Below are positions 34,216 to 42,077 of a stretch of 64,000 nucleotides of DNA, piece by piece. The translations under genes and the position numbers were made by a program. This DNA comes from Lacticaseibacillus mingshuiensis. Lineage in GTDB: Bacteria > Bacillota > Bacilli > Lactobacillales > Lactobacillaceae. The DNA is taken from assembly GCF_016861785.1 (NCBI RefSeq), contig NZ_BOLS01000001.1, forward strand, positions 62,001 to 126,000, in the 5' to 3' direction. The stretch's first letter is position 1. Every line of letters begins with the position of its first letter. The notes beneath the pieces are model-generated. The model searched no databases. It saw nothing but the letters and a program-made list of their open reading frames with translations, and was not told the origin of the DNA.

Positions 34216-37047
34216 ATGGGATCTGACACCATCTATGCGGTGATCGATCTAGAAACAACCGGCACGTCGATCGAAGACGGCGACCGCATCATTCAATTTG
34301 GCTGTGCGCTCTTGCAGCGCGGCAAGATCATCCAGACCGTCTCGCAGCTGATCAACCCCGAGCGTTCCGTGCCCGAGGCGATTCAGCAGCTGACGGGCAT
34401 CCGGCCCGCGGACCTGACCGCGGCGCCGTATTTTGATGACGTTGCCAGCACCATCAGTGGCCTGCTGGAAGGCACCGTGATCGTTGCACACAACATCAAT
34501 TTCGATTATCCATTCCTCAGCGCCGCCTTGGCCGAGGTGGGGGAGCCTGTGCTGACCCAGCCAGGCATCGACACTGTTGAATTGGCGCAGATCCTCCTGC
34601 CAACGCAGGCCAGTTTTCGCTTGAGCGACCTGACCTCCGTGCTTGCGATTCGCCATGACAATCCGCATCGTGCGGACAGCGATGCGATCAGCACGGCGAA
34701 GTTATTGCTGGCGCTCGCCGATCGGTTTCGGGCGCTGCCAACTGTCACCCAGCGGCATTTGGCGCAACTGGGGAAAAATCTGTTGCGCGATACTGGTGAC
34801 TTTCTGGCTAGCTTGGTGCAGCCGTTGCGCCCGCTGGCTCATGATCAACGCCAAGTCGGCCCGTTTATTTTGCGCCAGTCCGCCCAGCCGGTGGCGACGG
34901 GCGTTTCCGCGACCGATTTTCCGTTGACGGATCGGGCGAAAAAAGCAGTGCTCATGCCGACATTGCGGTTTCGCAAGGGGCAGGCGGAGATGATGGATGC
35001 CATCTATCAAAATGTCTGCGGACCGCGCCAGCCGCTGATGATCGAAGCCGGCACGGGTTTGGGCAAGTCGCTGGGCTATCTGTTGCCGTACGCGTTTTTG
35101 ACGGATGCCGCGCAGCAGGTCGTCGTTGCCACCTCGACCAATGTGTTGCAGGCCCAGTTGGTGAACGAAACGATTCCGCTGTTGGGGCAACTGTTGCAGC
35201 ACCCAGTCTCGGCCGTATTGCTGAAAAGTCCGCGCCATTATCTGGACCTTGCGAAGTTTGACGCGACGCTGGCGGTGCGCGAGCCCAATCGGTTGACGCG
35301 TCTGCTTCAAATGAAATTGATCGTTTGGTTGACTGAGACCACGACCGGCGATCTGGATGAGCTGCATCTGACAAATTATCGCGCCCCGCTGTTTGCGCAG
35401 GTGCGCTCGACAGGGGAGCCGCTGCCGGCCAATGATCCGTATCGCAGTGTTGATTTTTATGGCCAGGTTCAGCACGCCCTGGCGTCTGCGCAGGTGATCG
35501 TGACCAACCATGCCTATTTGGCGCGGCACAGCGATCTGCTTGCCAGCCACGGCCGGCCATACCTGGTCGTGGATGAGGCGCAACATTTTGCCGATCAAAC
35601 GGCGGCGGCTTTTTCTCAAAAAATCGATCTGCGTCGGCTGCACCAACTGCTGGGTAGCGTGTTGGCCACGATCGATCATGGCGGCACGCGGCGAGATCTG
35701 ACCCAGATCTTTGCGGATGACGCGCTGATGCGGTATCAGCTGAGCAGTTTCCAGACGTTGGTGCGCGCGGCCAGCGAGTTGGTGGAAGACCTTCAGCAGA
35801 CCCTCTACCATCATTTCGACCTCGGACGCAGTCAAACGCCTGGGTTCATTCAGGTGCCGCTTCATGCAGACGAGGTGTCCTGGCTGCTGGATCATCTCAA
35901 GCAGCCGCTGGGCAAACTGCAAAATCAGCTTGCAGGGATCCTCACAGGGGGCGCGGCGCTTGGGGCTGGGTTTCAGGCTGAGCCAGACCGGTTTTTGGTC
36001 GGTGATGCGCCGGCGTTTCAGGCGCTGGATGGGTTGTTGGAACGGTTGGGTGAGCAGGCCGAGGCGATCACGAGCCTGGATCCGGCGGCGATGCGGGCCG
36101 GAGAAGACGGCGTGGTGTGTCTGACATTGCTCAATCGCAGCGATGTGTCCAGCCTGCAGATCACATGGGACCTATTTTTCGCGGGACATCAGATTCAGGC
36201 GCTGCTGAGTCATTTCACGGCGCCGGTCTTTGTGGGGGCGACGTTGCGCGTCGACCGCAATTTCCAGTACTTGACGGCCCAGCTCGGCTATTCGCAACTT
36301 GACGGCTCGCAGGAATTTGTTTTCCGCAGTCCGTTTCATTACCACCAGCAGGCCCAGCTATTTGTCGCCGATGACGCGCCACAGCCTCAGCCGACTCAGC
36401 AAAATGAATTGGCGGATTATTACGCCAAGGCCATCAGCCAGCTCGCGGATGACGACCACCAGACGATCGTGCTGTTCACGTCGCTTGCGATGATCAAAAG
36501 TGTGTACATCCGCTTATTGCATCAGCCGGTCGCCAGGCGCAAGGAACTGCTGGCCCAGGGCGTCACTGGCTCCGCGGAAAAAATCGCCAAGCGGTTTGCC
36601 ATCGCGGATAACAGTTTGCTGCTGGGCGCGGCGAGTTTCTTTGAGGGCATCGATTATCCGGATCGTCAGCTGGAGCGCGTAATCTTGACTCACCTGCCAT
36701 TTGATGTGCCGGATGATCCGGTGGTCAAGGCGCGGGGGGCGCAACTACAGGCAGCGGGCCGCTCACCATTTGAGGCGGACAGCCTGCCGCGCGCGACGCT
36801 CAGACTGCGCCAAAGTTTTGGCCGGCTCATTCGCACGGAAACCGATCGCGGGGTCTTCATCGTGCTGGATCCGCGGCTGTTGTCGACTGCTTATGGGACG
36901 CGCATGTTGAAGGCACTGCCCGCGGTGCGGCCGCTGACCTTACCGACCGCCCAGATCGGGGCCTATGCGCGCTCCTGGCTGGAACATCGCCCAATGACAA
37001 AAAAGGAGGCATCTCATGCGTCAAGCACGTCGTCCGACATGGCATAA
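34216..37047 (+). CDS. dinG: DinG-type exonuclease-helicase
   Basis: 943 residues from ATG 34216 (GGTGAG 4 bases before); TTG 34204 and GTG 34207 are in frame but less well placed. The N-terminus is a DEDD 3'-5' exonuclease of the DnaQ type (YAVIDLETTGT gives Asp11 and Glu13; VAHNINFDYPFL near 93; HRADSDAISTA near 155). The rest is an XPD/DinG superfamily 2 helicase with Walker A MIEAGTGLGKSLGYLLP (near 275), a DEAQ box VVDEAQHFAD (near 450), and a C-terminal RQSFGRLIRTETDRG. The iron-sulfur cysteines of E. coli DinG are absent, as known for Gram-positive DinG. It overlaps ypmB by 32 bases. Confidence 0.93.
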   Translation: MGSDTIYAVIDLETTGTSIEDGDRIIQFGCALLQRGKIIQTVSQLINPERSVPEAIQQLTGIRPADLTAAPYFDDVASTISGLLEGTVIVAHNINFDYPFLSAALAEVGEPVLTQPGIDTVELAQILLPTQASFRLSDLTSVLAIRHDNPHRADSDAISTAKLLLALADRFRALPTVTQRHLAQLGKNLLRDTGDFLASLVQPLRPLAHDQRQVGPFILRQSAQPVATGVSATDFPLTDRAKKAVLMPTLRFRKGQAEMMDAIYQNVCGPRQPLMIEAGTGLGKSLGYLLPYAFLTDAAQQVVVATSTNVLQAQLVNETIPLLGQLLQHPVSAVLLKSPRHYLDLAKFDATLAVREPNRLTRLLQMKLIVWLTETTTGDLDELHLTNYRAPLFAQVRSTGEPLPANDPYRSVDFYGQVQHALASAQVIVTNHAYLARHSDLLASHGRPYLVVDEAQHFADQTAAAFSQKIDLRRLHQLLGSVLATIDHGGTRRDLTQIFADDALMRYQLSSFQTLVRAASELVEDLQQTLYHHFDLGRSQTPGFIQVPLHADEVSWLLDHLKQPLGKLQNQLAGILTGGAALGAGFQAEPDRFLVGDAPAFQALDGLLERLGEQAEAITSLDPAAMRAGEDGVVCLTLLNRSDVSSLQITWDLFFAGHQIQALLSHFTAPVFVGATLRVDRNFQYLTAQLGYSQLDGSQEFVFRSPFHYHQQAQLFVADDAPQPQPTQQNELADYYAKAISQLADDDHQTIVLFTSLAMIKSVYIRLLHQPVARRKELLAQGVTGSAEKIAKRFAIADNSLLLGAASFFEGIDYPDRQLERVILTHLPFDVPDDPVVKARGAQLQAAGRSPFEADSLPRATLRLRQSFGRLIRTETDRGVFIVLDPRLLSTAYGTRMLKALPAVRPLTLPTAQIGAYARSWLEHRPMTKKEASHASSTSSDMA

Positions 37048-37507
37048 AACCGCCTGGATCGCAGGCATCATTGTCCTTGCTGCGATCATCTTCGCCATTT
37101 TCTATCGCGCGACTTCCCCGATTCGCCAAGTCCGCAGCGAAGCGGAATCCATTGCCGCCAAGCAGGCAGGTGTCGCCGACCCGACGGCGTTTTACTGGGA
37201 CCGCCAGCGCGAATCGTATCTGACGGTCGGCGGCAAGCAAAAAGATGGCCAAGCGGTCTATGTCGTGATTCGGCAAAAGACGGGGAAGGTCACTGTTTTG
37301 CCGACGAACACCGGCATCTCGGCGGCCAAGGCCAAGGCCCAAGCCACCGCAACCTTTTCGCCGAAGAAGATCGTCAATGTGGGGCTGTCAAAAAGAGGAA
37401 AGAAATTTGTTTGGGATGTTGGCTACCAGCTGAAGTCTGGTAAACTGGGGTACGTGACGTATGCCTTCAGCGACGGTGAGCAATTGCAATCCATCCGCGG
37501 GCTGTAG
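37016..37507 (+). CDS. YpmB-like membrane-anchored protein
   Basis: 163 residues from ATG 37016 behind AAAAGGAGGC, inside the end of dinG. A single N-terminal membrane segment (about 12-30) is followed by an extracytoplasmic region with two PepSY/DUF5590-like halves (VRSEAESIAAKQAG and ISAAKAKAQATATFSPKKI). This matches Bacillus YpmB, which is always placed between dinG and aspB and has no assigned role. The gene order here supports the call. Confidence 0.85.
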   Translation: MRQARRPTWHKTAWIAGIIVLAAIIFAIFYRATSPIRQVRSEAESIAAKQAGVADPTAFYWDRQRESYLTVGGKQKDGQAVYVVIRQKTGKVTVLPTNTGISAAKAKAQATATFSPKKIVNVGLSKRGKKFVWDVGYQLKSGKLGYVTYAFSDGEQLQSIRGL

Positions 37508-37534
37508 TCAATCGAGCGTGAAGAAGGCATGTGT

Positions 37535-38716
37535 GTGCAGGTAGCAAAAAAGATCGCGGCGATCACGCCAAGCGCAACACTGGCTGTTGCGGCGCAGACA
37601 AAGGCCATGAAGGCGCAGGGCCAGGCCGTTTTTGACCTGTCGATCGGCCAGCCGGATTTTCCCACCCCGGCGTTTATCGATGCGGCGGCGAAGACGGCCA
37701 TCGATGCAAACCAGGCCAGTTTTTACCTGCCTGCCACGGGCTTGCCGGCGTTGAAAAAGGCGATCGCGACGCATCTTGCAACGCGCGGTGGGGCGACGTA
37801 TGACCCAACGCAGATCGTCGTGACGACCGGCGCCAAGTTTGCGCTGTACAGCCTGTTTTCGGTGTTGCTTGAGCCGGGAGATGAGGTGCTGGTGCCGATA
37901 CCAGCCTGGGTCTCTTACATCGAGCAGATCAAACTGGCAGGCGGCCGGCCGATCCTGGTGCCGAGTGCGGCGACGTTCAAGGTGACGCCGGCGCAGCTGG
38001 AAGCGCAGCGCGGGCCGGCCACCAAGGCGGTGATCATCAACTCGCCGCAAAATCCGACCGGCGCCGTTTATTCGCGGGCCGAGCTTCAGGCGATCGGCGA
38101 CTGGGCCGTGGCCCATGGGGTGCTGCTGATCGCGGATGACATTTACCGCGACCTGATCTATCACGACGTCGCGTACACTTCACTGACAGAACTCTCGCCG
38201 GAGACCGTCGCCAACACCGTGTTGATCTCAGGGGTCTCGAAGTCGTATGCGATGACCGGCTGGCGCATCGGGTTTGCGGCGGGGCCGCGCAAGTTGATGC
38301 AGGCGATGGCGACCTTCATCGGCCACACCACCGGCAACGCGACGGCGGTGGCCCAATATGCCGCGCTGGCCGCGTATACAGGCGACGATCGAACCGTTTT
38401 TCAAATGTGCGATGCTTTTGAAAAACGGCTGGATCTCGTCTGGCCACGGCTCAGTCAGCTGTCAGGCTTTCAGCTGGAGGAAAAACCACAAGGCGCATTT
38501 TACCTGTTTCCGCGCGCGATCGAAGCCGCGCAGATGACCGGCTTTTCCACGGTGGACGACTTTGCGGCGGCGCTGTTGGCGAAAACAGGGGTGGCGGTGG
38601 TGCCGGGCCGCGCGTTTGGCATGCCGGACCACCTGCGCATCAGCTATGCGGCAAGCGAGGCGACACTCAAGGCCGCGCTTGATCGCATGCAAGCATTTAT
38701 GAAAAAATATAGGTAA
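37535..38716 (+). CDS. aspB: Aspartate aminotransferase, class I
   Basis: 393 residues. GTG 37535 is chosen because AAGAAGG ends 7 bases upstream; the in-frame ATG at 37529 is only one base from it. It is a pyridoxal-phosphate enzyme that transfers the amino group between aspartate and 2-oxoglutarate and thus feeds asparagine and other amino acids. Conserved: [13 protein letters not shown] (about 35), [13 protein letters not shown] (about 170), the PLP Asp in [12 protein letters not shown] (about 197) and the PLP lysine in [16 protein letters not shown] (about 232-247). Position between ypmB and asnS is conserved in Bacilli. Confidence 0.93.
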   Translation: MQVAKKIAAITPSATLAVAAQTKAMKAQGQAVFDLSIGQPDFPTPAFIDAAAKTAIDANQASFYLPATGLPALKKAIATHLATRGGATYDPTQIVVTTGAKFALYSLFSVLLEPGDEVLVPIPAWVSYIEQIKLAGGRPILVPSAATFKVTPAQLEAQRGPATKAVIINSPQNPTGAVYSRAELQAIGDWAVAHGVLLIADDIYRDLIYHDVAYTSLTELSPETVANTVLISGVSKSYAMTGWRIGFAAGPRKLMQAMATFIGHTTGNATAVAQYAALAAYTGDDRTVFQMCDAFEKRLDLVWPRLSQLSGFQLEEKPQGAFYLFPRAIEAAQMTGFSTVDDFAAALLAKTGVAVVPGRAFGMPDHLRISYAASEATLKAALDRMQAFMKKYR

Positions 38717-38730
38717 GGGGATCAGATCCA

Positions 38731-40029
38731 ATGACAGAAATCATTCGCATCAAAGACGCAAAAGACCATGTTGACGAGGTTGTCCAGATCAATGGCTGGC
38801 TGACCGACAAACGGTCTTCTGGCAAGATCGCATTTTTACAGCTGCGCGATGGCTCGGCTTACTTCCAAGGCGTGGTCGTGAAAAGTGCCGTCAGCGAGGA
38901 AGTCTTTGAGACCGCCAAAACGCTGCGCCAGGAAACGAGCCTGAGCATCACCGGGACCATTCATGAGGACACGCGCAGCCACTTCGGTTATGAGATCGAA
39001 GTACAGGATCTGAAAGTGGTCGGCGATTCCGGCGACTACCCGATCACCCCTAAGGAACACGGCATCGAATTTTTGCTCGATCATCGTCATCTGTGGCTGC
39101 GGTCCAGCCGGCAATTTGCCATCCAGCAGATTCGCAACGAAATGATCCGGACGACATATGAATTCTTCAATCAAGAAGGCTTCATCAAGATGGACAGTCC
39201 GATTCTGACCGGTTCCGCTCCGGAAGGCACCACCGAGTTGTTCCAGACCAAGTATTTTGATGAAAAGGCTTATCTGAGCCAATCCGGCCAGCTGTATGCT
39301 GAAGCCGGCGCGATGGCGTATGGCAAGGTCTTCACATTTGGCCCAGTCTTTCGTGCGGAGAAGTCGAAAACGCGGCGCCATCTGACCGAATTTTGGATGA
39401 TCGAGCCCGAGATGGCCTTCACCCATCAGGAAGAGAGTCTGCAGGTTCAAGAGCGCTACATCGCCACGTTGGTGCAAAATGTGATCGACCATTGCTCGTA
39501 TGAATTGACCCTGCTGGATCGCGATATCGATCAGCTGCGCAAATACACCCAGCTGCCATATCCGCGCATTCGTTATGACAAGGCAATTGAAATGCTTCAG
39601 GCGGCGGATTTTGACGTCAAATGGGGCGATGATTTTGGCTCGCCGGAAGAGACCTATCTGTCCGATCAATTCGAGCAGCCGGTCTTTGTCCTGAACTATC
39701 CAAAAGCCATCAAGCCTTTTTACATGTTGCCAGAAGAAGGCCGCGATGATACTTATGTCTGCGCCGACATGCTGGCACCAGAGGGCTACGGCGAGATCAT
39801 CGGTGGGTCCGAGCGTGAATGGGACTACGACAAGCTTCAGGCTGCAATCGAAGCGAAGGGCCTGGATATGAACGAATACGGCTGGTATCTGGATCTGCGC
39901 AAGTATGGCAGTGTGCCGCATGCCGGTTTTGGCCTTGGCCTTGAGCGCGCGATCACGTGGATCTGCCACCTCGATCATTTGCGCGAAGCGATTCCGTTCC
40001 CGCGGATGCTCAACCGCCTCAAGCCGTGA
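38731..40029 (+). CDS. asnS: Asparaginyl-tRNA synthetase
   Basis: 432 residues from ATG 38731, 14 bases after aspB (AAGGGGATC upstream). A class IIb enzyme: an N-terminal OB-fold anticodon-binding domain (about 1-105, [24 protein letters not shown]), then the catalytic domain with motif 1 around [22 protein letters not shown], motif 2 [25 protein letters not shown], shown in two parts at about 200-226, and motif 3 [13 protein letters not shown] near 410. The length matches the family. It follows aspB in the conserved order and is closed by a terminator. Confidence 0.97.
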   Translation: MTEIIRIKDAKDHVDEVVQINGWLTDKRSSGKIAFLQLRDGSAYFQGVVVKSAVSEEVFETAKTLRQETSLSITGTIHEDTRSHFGYEIEVQDLKVVGDSGDYPITPKEHGIEFLLDHRHLWLRSSRQFAIQQIRNEMIRTTYEFFNQEGFIKMDSPILTGSAPEGTTELFQTKYFDEKAYLSQSGQLYAEAGAMAYGKVFTFGPVFRAEKSKTRRHLTEFWMIEPEMAFTHQEESLQVQERYIATLVQNVIDHCSYELTLLDRDIDQLRKYTQLPYPRIRYDKAIEMLQAADFDVKWGDDFGSPEETYLSDQFEQPVFVLNYPKAIKPFYMLPEEGRDDTYVCADMLAPEGYGEIIGGSEREWDYDKLQAAIEAKGLDMNEYGWYLDLRKYGSVPHAGFGLGLERAITWICHLDHLREAIPFPRMLNRLKP

Positions 40030-40085
40030 TCGCATCACGCACGAAGCGGAGGTGGGGCAAATTGTTTTGTCCCATTTCCAACAGC

Positions 40086-40113
40086 AAAAGCTGGGCGCAG
40101 GCTCAGCTTTTTT
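40086..40113 (+). terminator. Terminator after asnS
   Basis: AAAAGCTGGGC / GCTCAGCTTTTTT. It lies between asnS and dnaD. Confidence 0.75.
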
Positions 40114-40139
40114 GTCAAAAAATTTGAGGAGGACTGGCC

Positions 40140-40760
40140 ATGAACAATGAGTTGAATGCCTATTTGGCAGCTGGTCAGGTGGCGTTGTCAAATGCGCTTT
40201 TCAGCGGCTTTGCGACAAGTGATCTGACCCAACATGAGCTGATCGTCTACCTGTTTTTGACGCAATGGGCCAGCCAGCATGATGAGGCACCGGAACTCGA
40301 TACGTTCGCCCAAAGCATGAAACTCGCGAAAAACGAGACCTACAACGTGATCGCCAGCTTGATCAAAAAAGGGGCGGTGCAGTTGGTCAGTCGCCAAGAT
40401 GAGGCGGGCCGCGCCGTCGATCAGTACGATGTGACCCCGCTGCTGGCAAAGTTGTTGACCGCGCCGACCGCGCAGCCGGCCACCGTTCAGGCCCTCAATG
40501 CCGGGCGGCAGATCTTCAATGAGATCGAGGTCGAATTCGGCCGGCCACTTTCGCCAATTGAGCAACAGACGATCAGCGATTGGCTGAATGTGGATCATTA
40601 CGAGCCGGCCGTGATCAGTTTGGCGCTGCGCGAGGCGGTGCTCAATCAGGCGTATTCGCTGCGCTACATGGATCGCATTTTGATCAACTGGGAGCGCCGC
40701 CACCTGACAACTGCCGCGCAGGTCCAGGCAGATCTGAAGCGGCAAAAAAACGGACTCTAA
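40140..40760 (+). CDS. dnaD: DnaD-type primosome component
   Basis: 206 residues from ATG 40140 behind TTGAGGAGGAC. DnaD loads the replicative helicase with DnaB and DnaI in low-GC Gram-positives. The N-terminal winged-helix domain (about 1-95; LTQHELIVYLFLTQWA, then NETYNVIASLIKKGAVQL) is followed by a DnaB_2 domain (about 115-195; FGRPLSPIEQQTISDWL and the closing RYMDRILINWERR, the YxxxIL..W motif of the domain). The gene lies between asnS and nth as in Bacillus. Confidence 0.93.
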   Translation: MNNELNAYLAAGQVALSNALFSGFATSDLTQHELIVYLFLTQWASQHDEAPELDTFAQSMKLAKNETYNVIASLIKKGAVQLVSRQDEAGRAVDQYDVTPLLAKLLTAPTAQPATVQALNAGRQIFNEIEVEFGRPLSPIEQQTISDWLNVDHYEPAVISLALREAVLNQAYSLRYMDRILINWERRHLTTAAQVQADLKRQKNGL

Positions 40761-40772
40761 CGGAGGCATGAA

Positions 40773-41438
40773 ATGGCAAAAATGACGGTGGCGCAGGCCC
40801 GTACATTGATGGGACTGGTGTTGAAGCTGTATCCAGATGCGCAGCCCACCCTGAATGCCGAGTCGCCATTTCAGATTCTGGTTGCAGTGATGCTCTCGGC
40901 CCAAACGACGGATGTGGCGGTCAACGCCTGCACACCGGCGCTGTTTCAGGCGTATCCGACCCCAGCGGCCATGGCGGCGGCCACGCCGGCTGCGCTTGAA
41001 GCCTACATCGACCGGCTCGGGTTGTACCACAATAAGGCCAAGTACTTGCAAGCGCTGAGTGCCGCGCTTGTGGATCAGTTTGGCGGCGTGGTGCCGCAGA
41101 CTTATGCGGAATTGACCCAATTGCCAGGTGTCGGGCGGAAAACAGCGACCGTGGTGCGCACCGATGCATTCGGCGTGCCGGGTATCGCCGTCGATACCCA
41201 TGTCAGCCGCATCATCAAAGGCTTTGGGCTGGTGCCTCAGCGCGCCACGCCCACGCAGATTCAGGCCTATTTGGAACATTTGATGCCACCGGATACCTGG
41301 ATCAATTTGCATCGCGCGCTGATCAGACTCGGCCGCGAGTGGCTGTCGGCGCGCCGCCCCGAGCTGCCGCCGGGCGCAGACTGGCAAGCATTTGCCGACT
41401 ATTATCGACCGCTACAAAGGAGAGCAACCAATGAGTGA
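40773..41438 (+). CDS. nth: Endonuclease III family protein without Fe-S cysteines
   Basis: 221 residues from ATG 40773 behind GGAGG. It is a HhH-GPD DNA glycosylase/AP lyase for oxidised pyrimidines. The catalytic pair is present: Lys123 in LPGVGRKTATVV (helix-hairpin-helix) and Asp141 in IAVDTHVSR. Unlike E. coli or Bacillus Nth, the C-terminal C-x6-C-x2-C-x5-C cluster loop is missing; the segment reads GREWLSARRPELPPGADW and the whole protein has a single cysteine (Cys52). The gene directly follows dnaD and precedes a dCMP deaminase gene that overlaps its end. Confidence 0.92.
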   Translation: MAKMTVAQARTLMGLVLKLYPDAQPTLNAESPFQILVAVMLSAQTTDVAVNACTPALFQAYPTPAAMAAATPAALEAYIDRLGLYHNKAKYLQALSAALVDQFGGVVPQTYAELTQLPGVGRKTATVVRTDAFGVPGIAVDTHVSRIIKGFGLVPQRATPTQIQAYLEHLMPPDTWINLHRALIRLGREWLSARRPELPPGADWQAFADYYRPLQRRATNE

Positions 41439-41898
41439 TGAGATCGTTCCTTCCGCACGTCACGCGGCCCGCGAAAGTTGGGCGCAGTACTTCATGAAAT
41501 TGGCGACCACCGTGGCTGCCCGGTCCACTTGTGAACGGGCAACGGTCGGCGCTGTTTTGGTCCAGGACCATCGCATTATCGCGACCGGCTACAATGGCAG
41601 TATCTCCGGTGACCCGCACTGCGATGAGGCGGGGCATTTGATGCGCGATGGGCACTGCATTCGCACGCTGCATGCGGAAATGAATGCGATCTTGCAGTGC
41701 GCCTTGAATGGGGTATCCACGCGCGGGGCAAGTGTTTATGTCACGTATTATCCTTGCCTGAATTGCACTAAGGCGCTGATTCAATCCGGCGTGAAGGCGA
41801 TCTATTACGCGCATGACTACCACAACGACCCATACGCGGTGGCGCTGCTCAACAGCCATGCCATCAAGGTCGTCAAGGTGGCAATGCCGGAAGACTGA
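41431..41898 (+). CDS. Deoxycytidylate deaminase (ComEB-like)
   Basis: 155 residues from ATG 41431 behind AAAGGAGAG; its start overlaps the nth stop. The zinc site of the cytidine/dCMP deaminase fold is intact: His81-Ala-Glu83 (RTLHAEMNAIL) and Cys109-x-x-Cys112 (YYPCLNCTKAL). An additional CNGS-like turn (ATGYNGSISGDPHC) matches dCMP deaminases. It makes dUMP for thymidylate synthesis. In Bacillus the gene is comEB of the competence locus; here it sits beside nth. It ends at a terminator. Confidence 0.9.
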   Translation: MSDEIVPSARHAARESWAQYFMKLATTVAARSTCERATVGAVLVQDHRIIATGYNGSISGDPHCDEAGHLMRDGHCIRTLHAEMNAILQCALNGVSTRGASVYVTYYPCLNCTKALIQSGVKAIYYAHDYHNDPYAVALLNSHAIKVVKVAMPED

Positions 41899-41942
41899 TC
41901 GCGGGTCAGTTTGGGCTTCTCTGGTTGACGATGAGAACGGGA

Positions 41943-41969
41943 GGTCGGCGTCAGTGCCGGCCTTTTTTC
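41943..41969 (+). terminator. Terminator after dCMP deaminase gene
   Basis: GGTCGGC / GCCGGCC with a short loop and TTTTTT. Confidence 0.75.
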
Positions 41970-42000
41970 GTGGAATCGATCAAGGCGGCGCCGCGGCCGC

Positions 42001-42046
42001 AAAAAAGATCCGGCAAGCGCGTTTCATGTCTGCGCTTGCCGGATCT
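42001..42046 (-). terminator. Terminator of the recU-pbp1A operon
   Basis: GATCCGGCAAGCGC / GCGCTTGCCGGATC, a 14-bp stem; read on the minus strand it is followed by TTTTTT. Confidence 0.92.
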
Positions 42047-42077
42047 ATTGACCTAAAGCTATTTTGTTTACGCGAGG

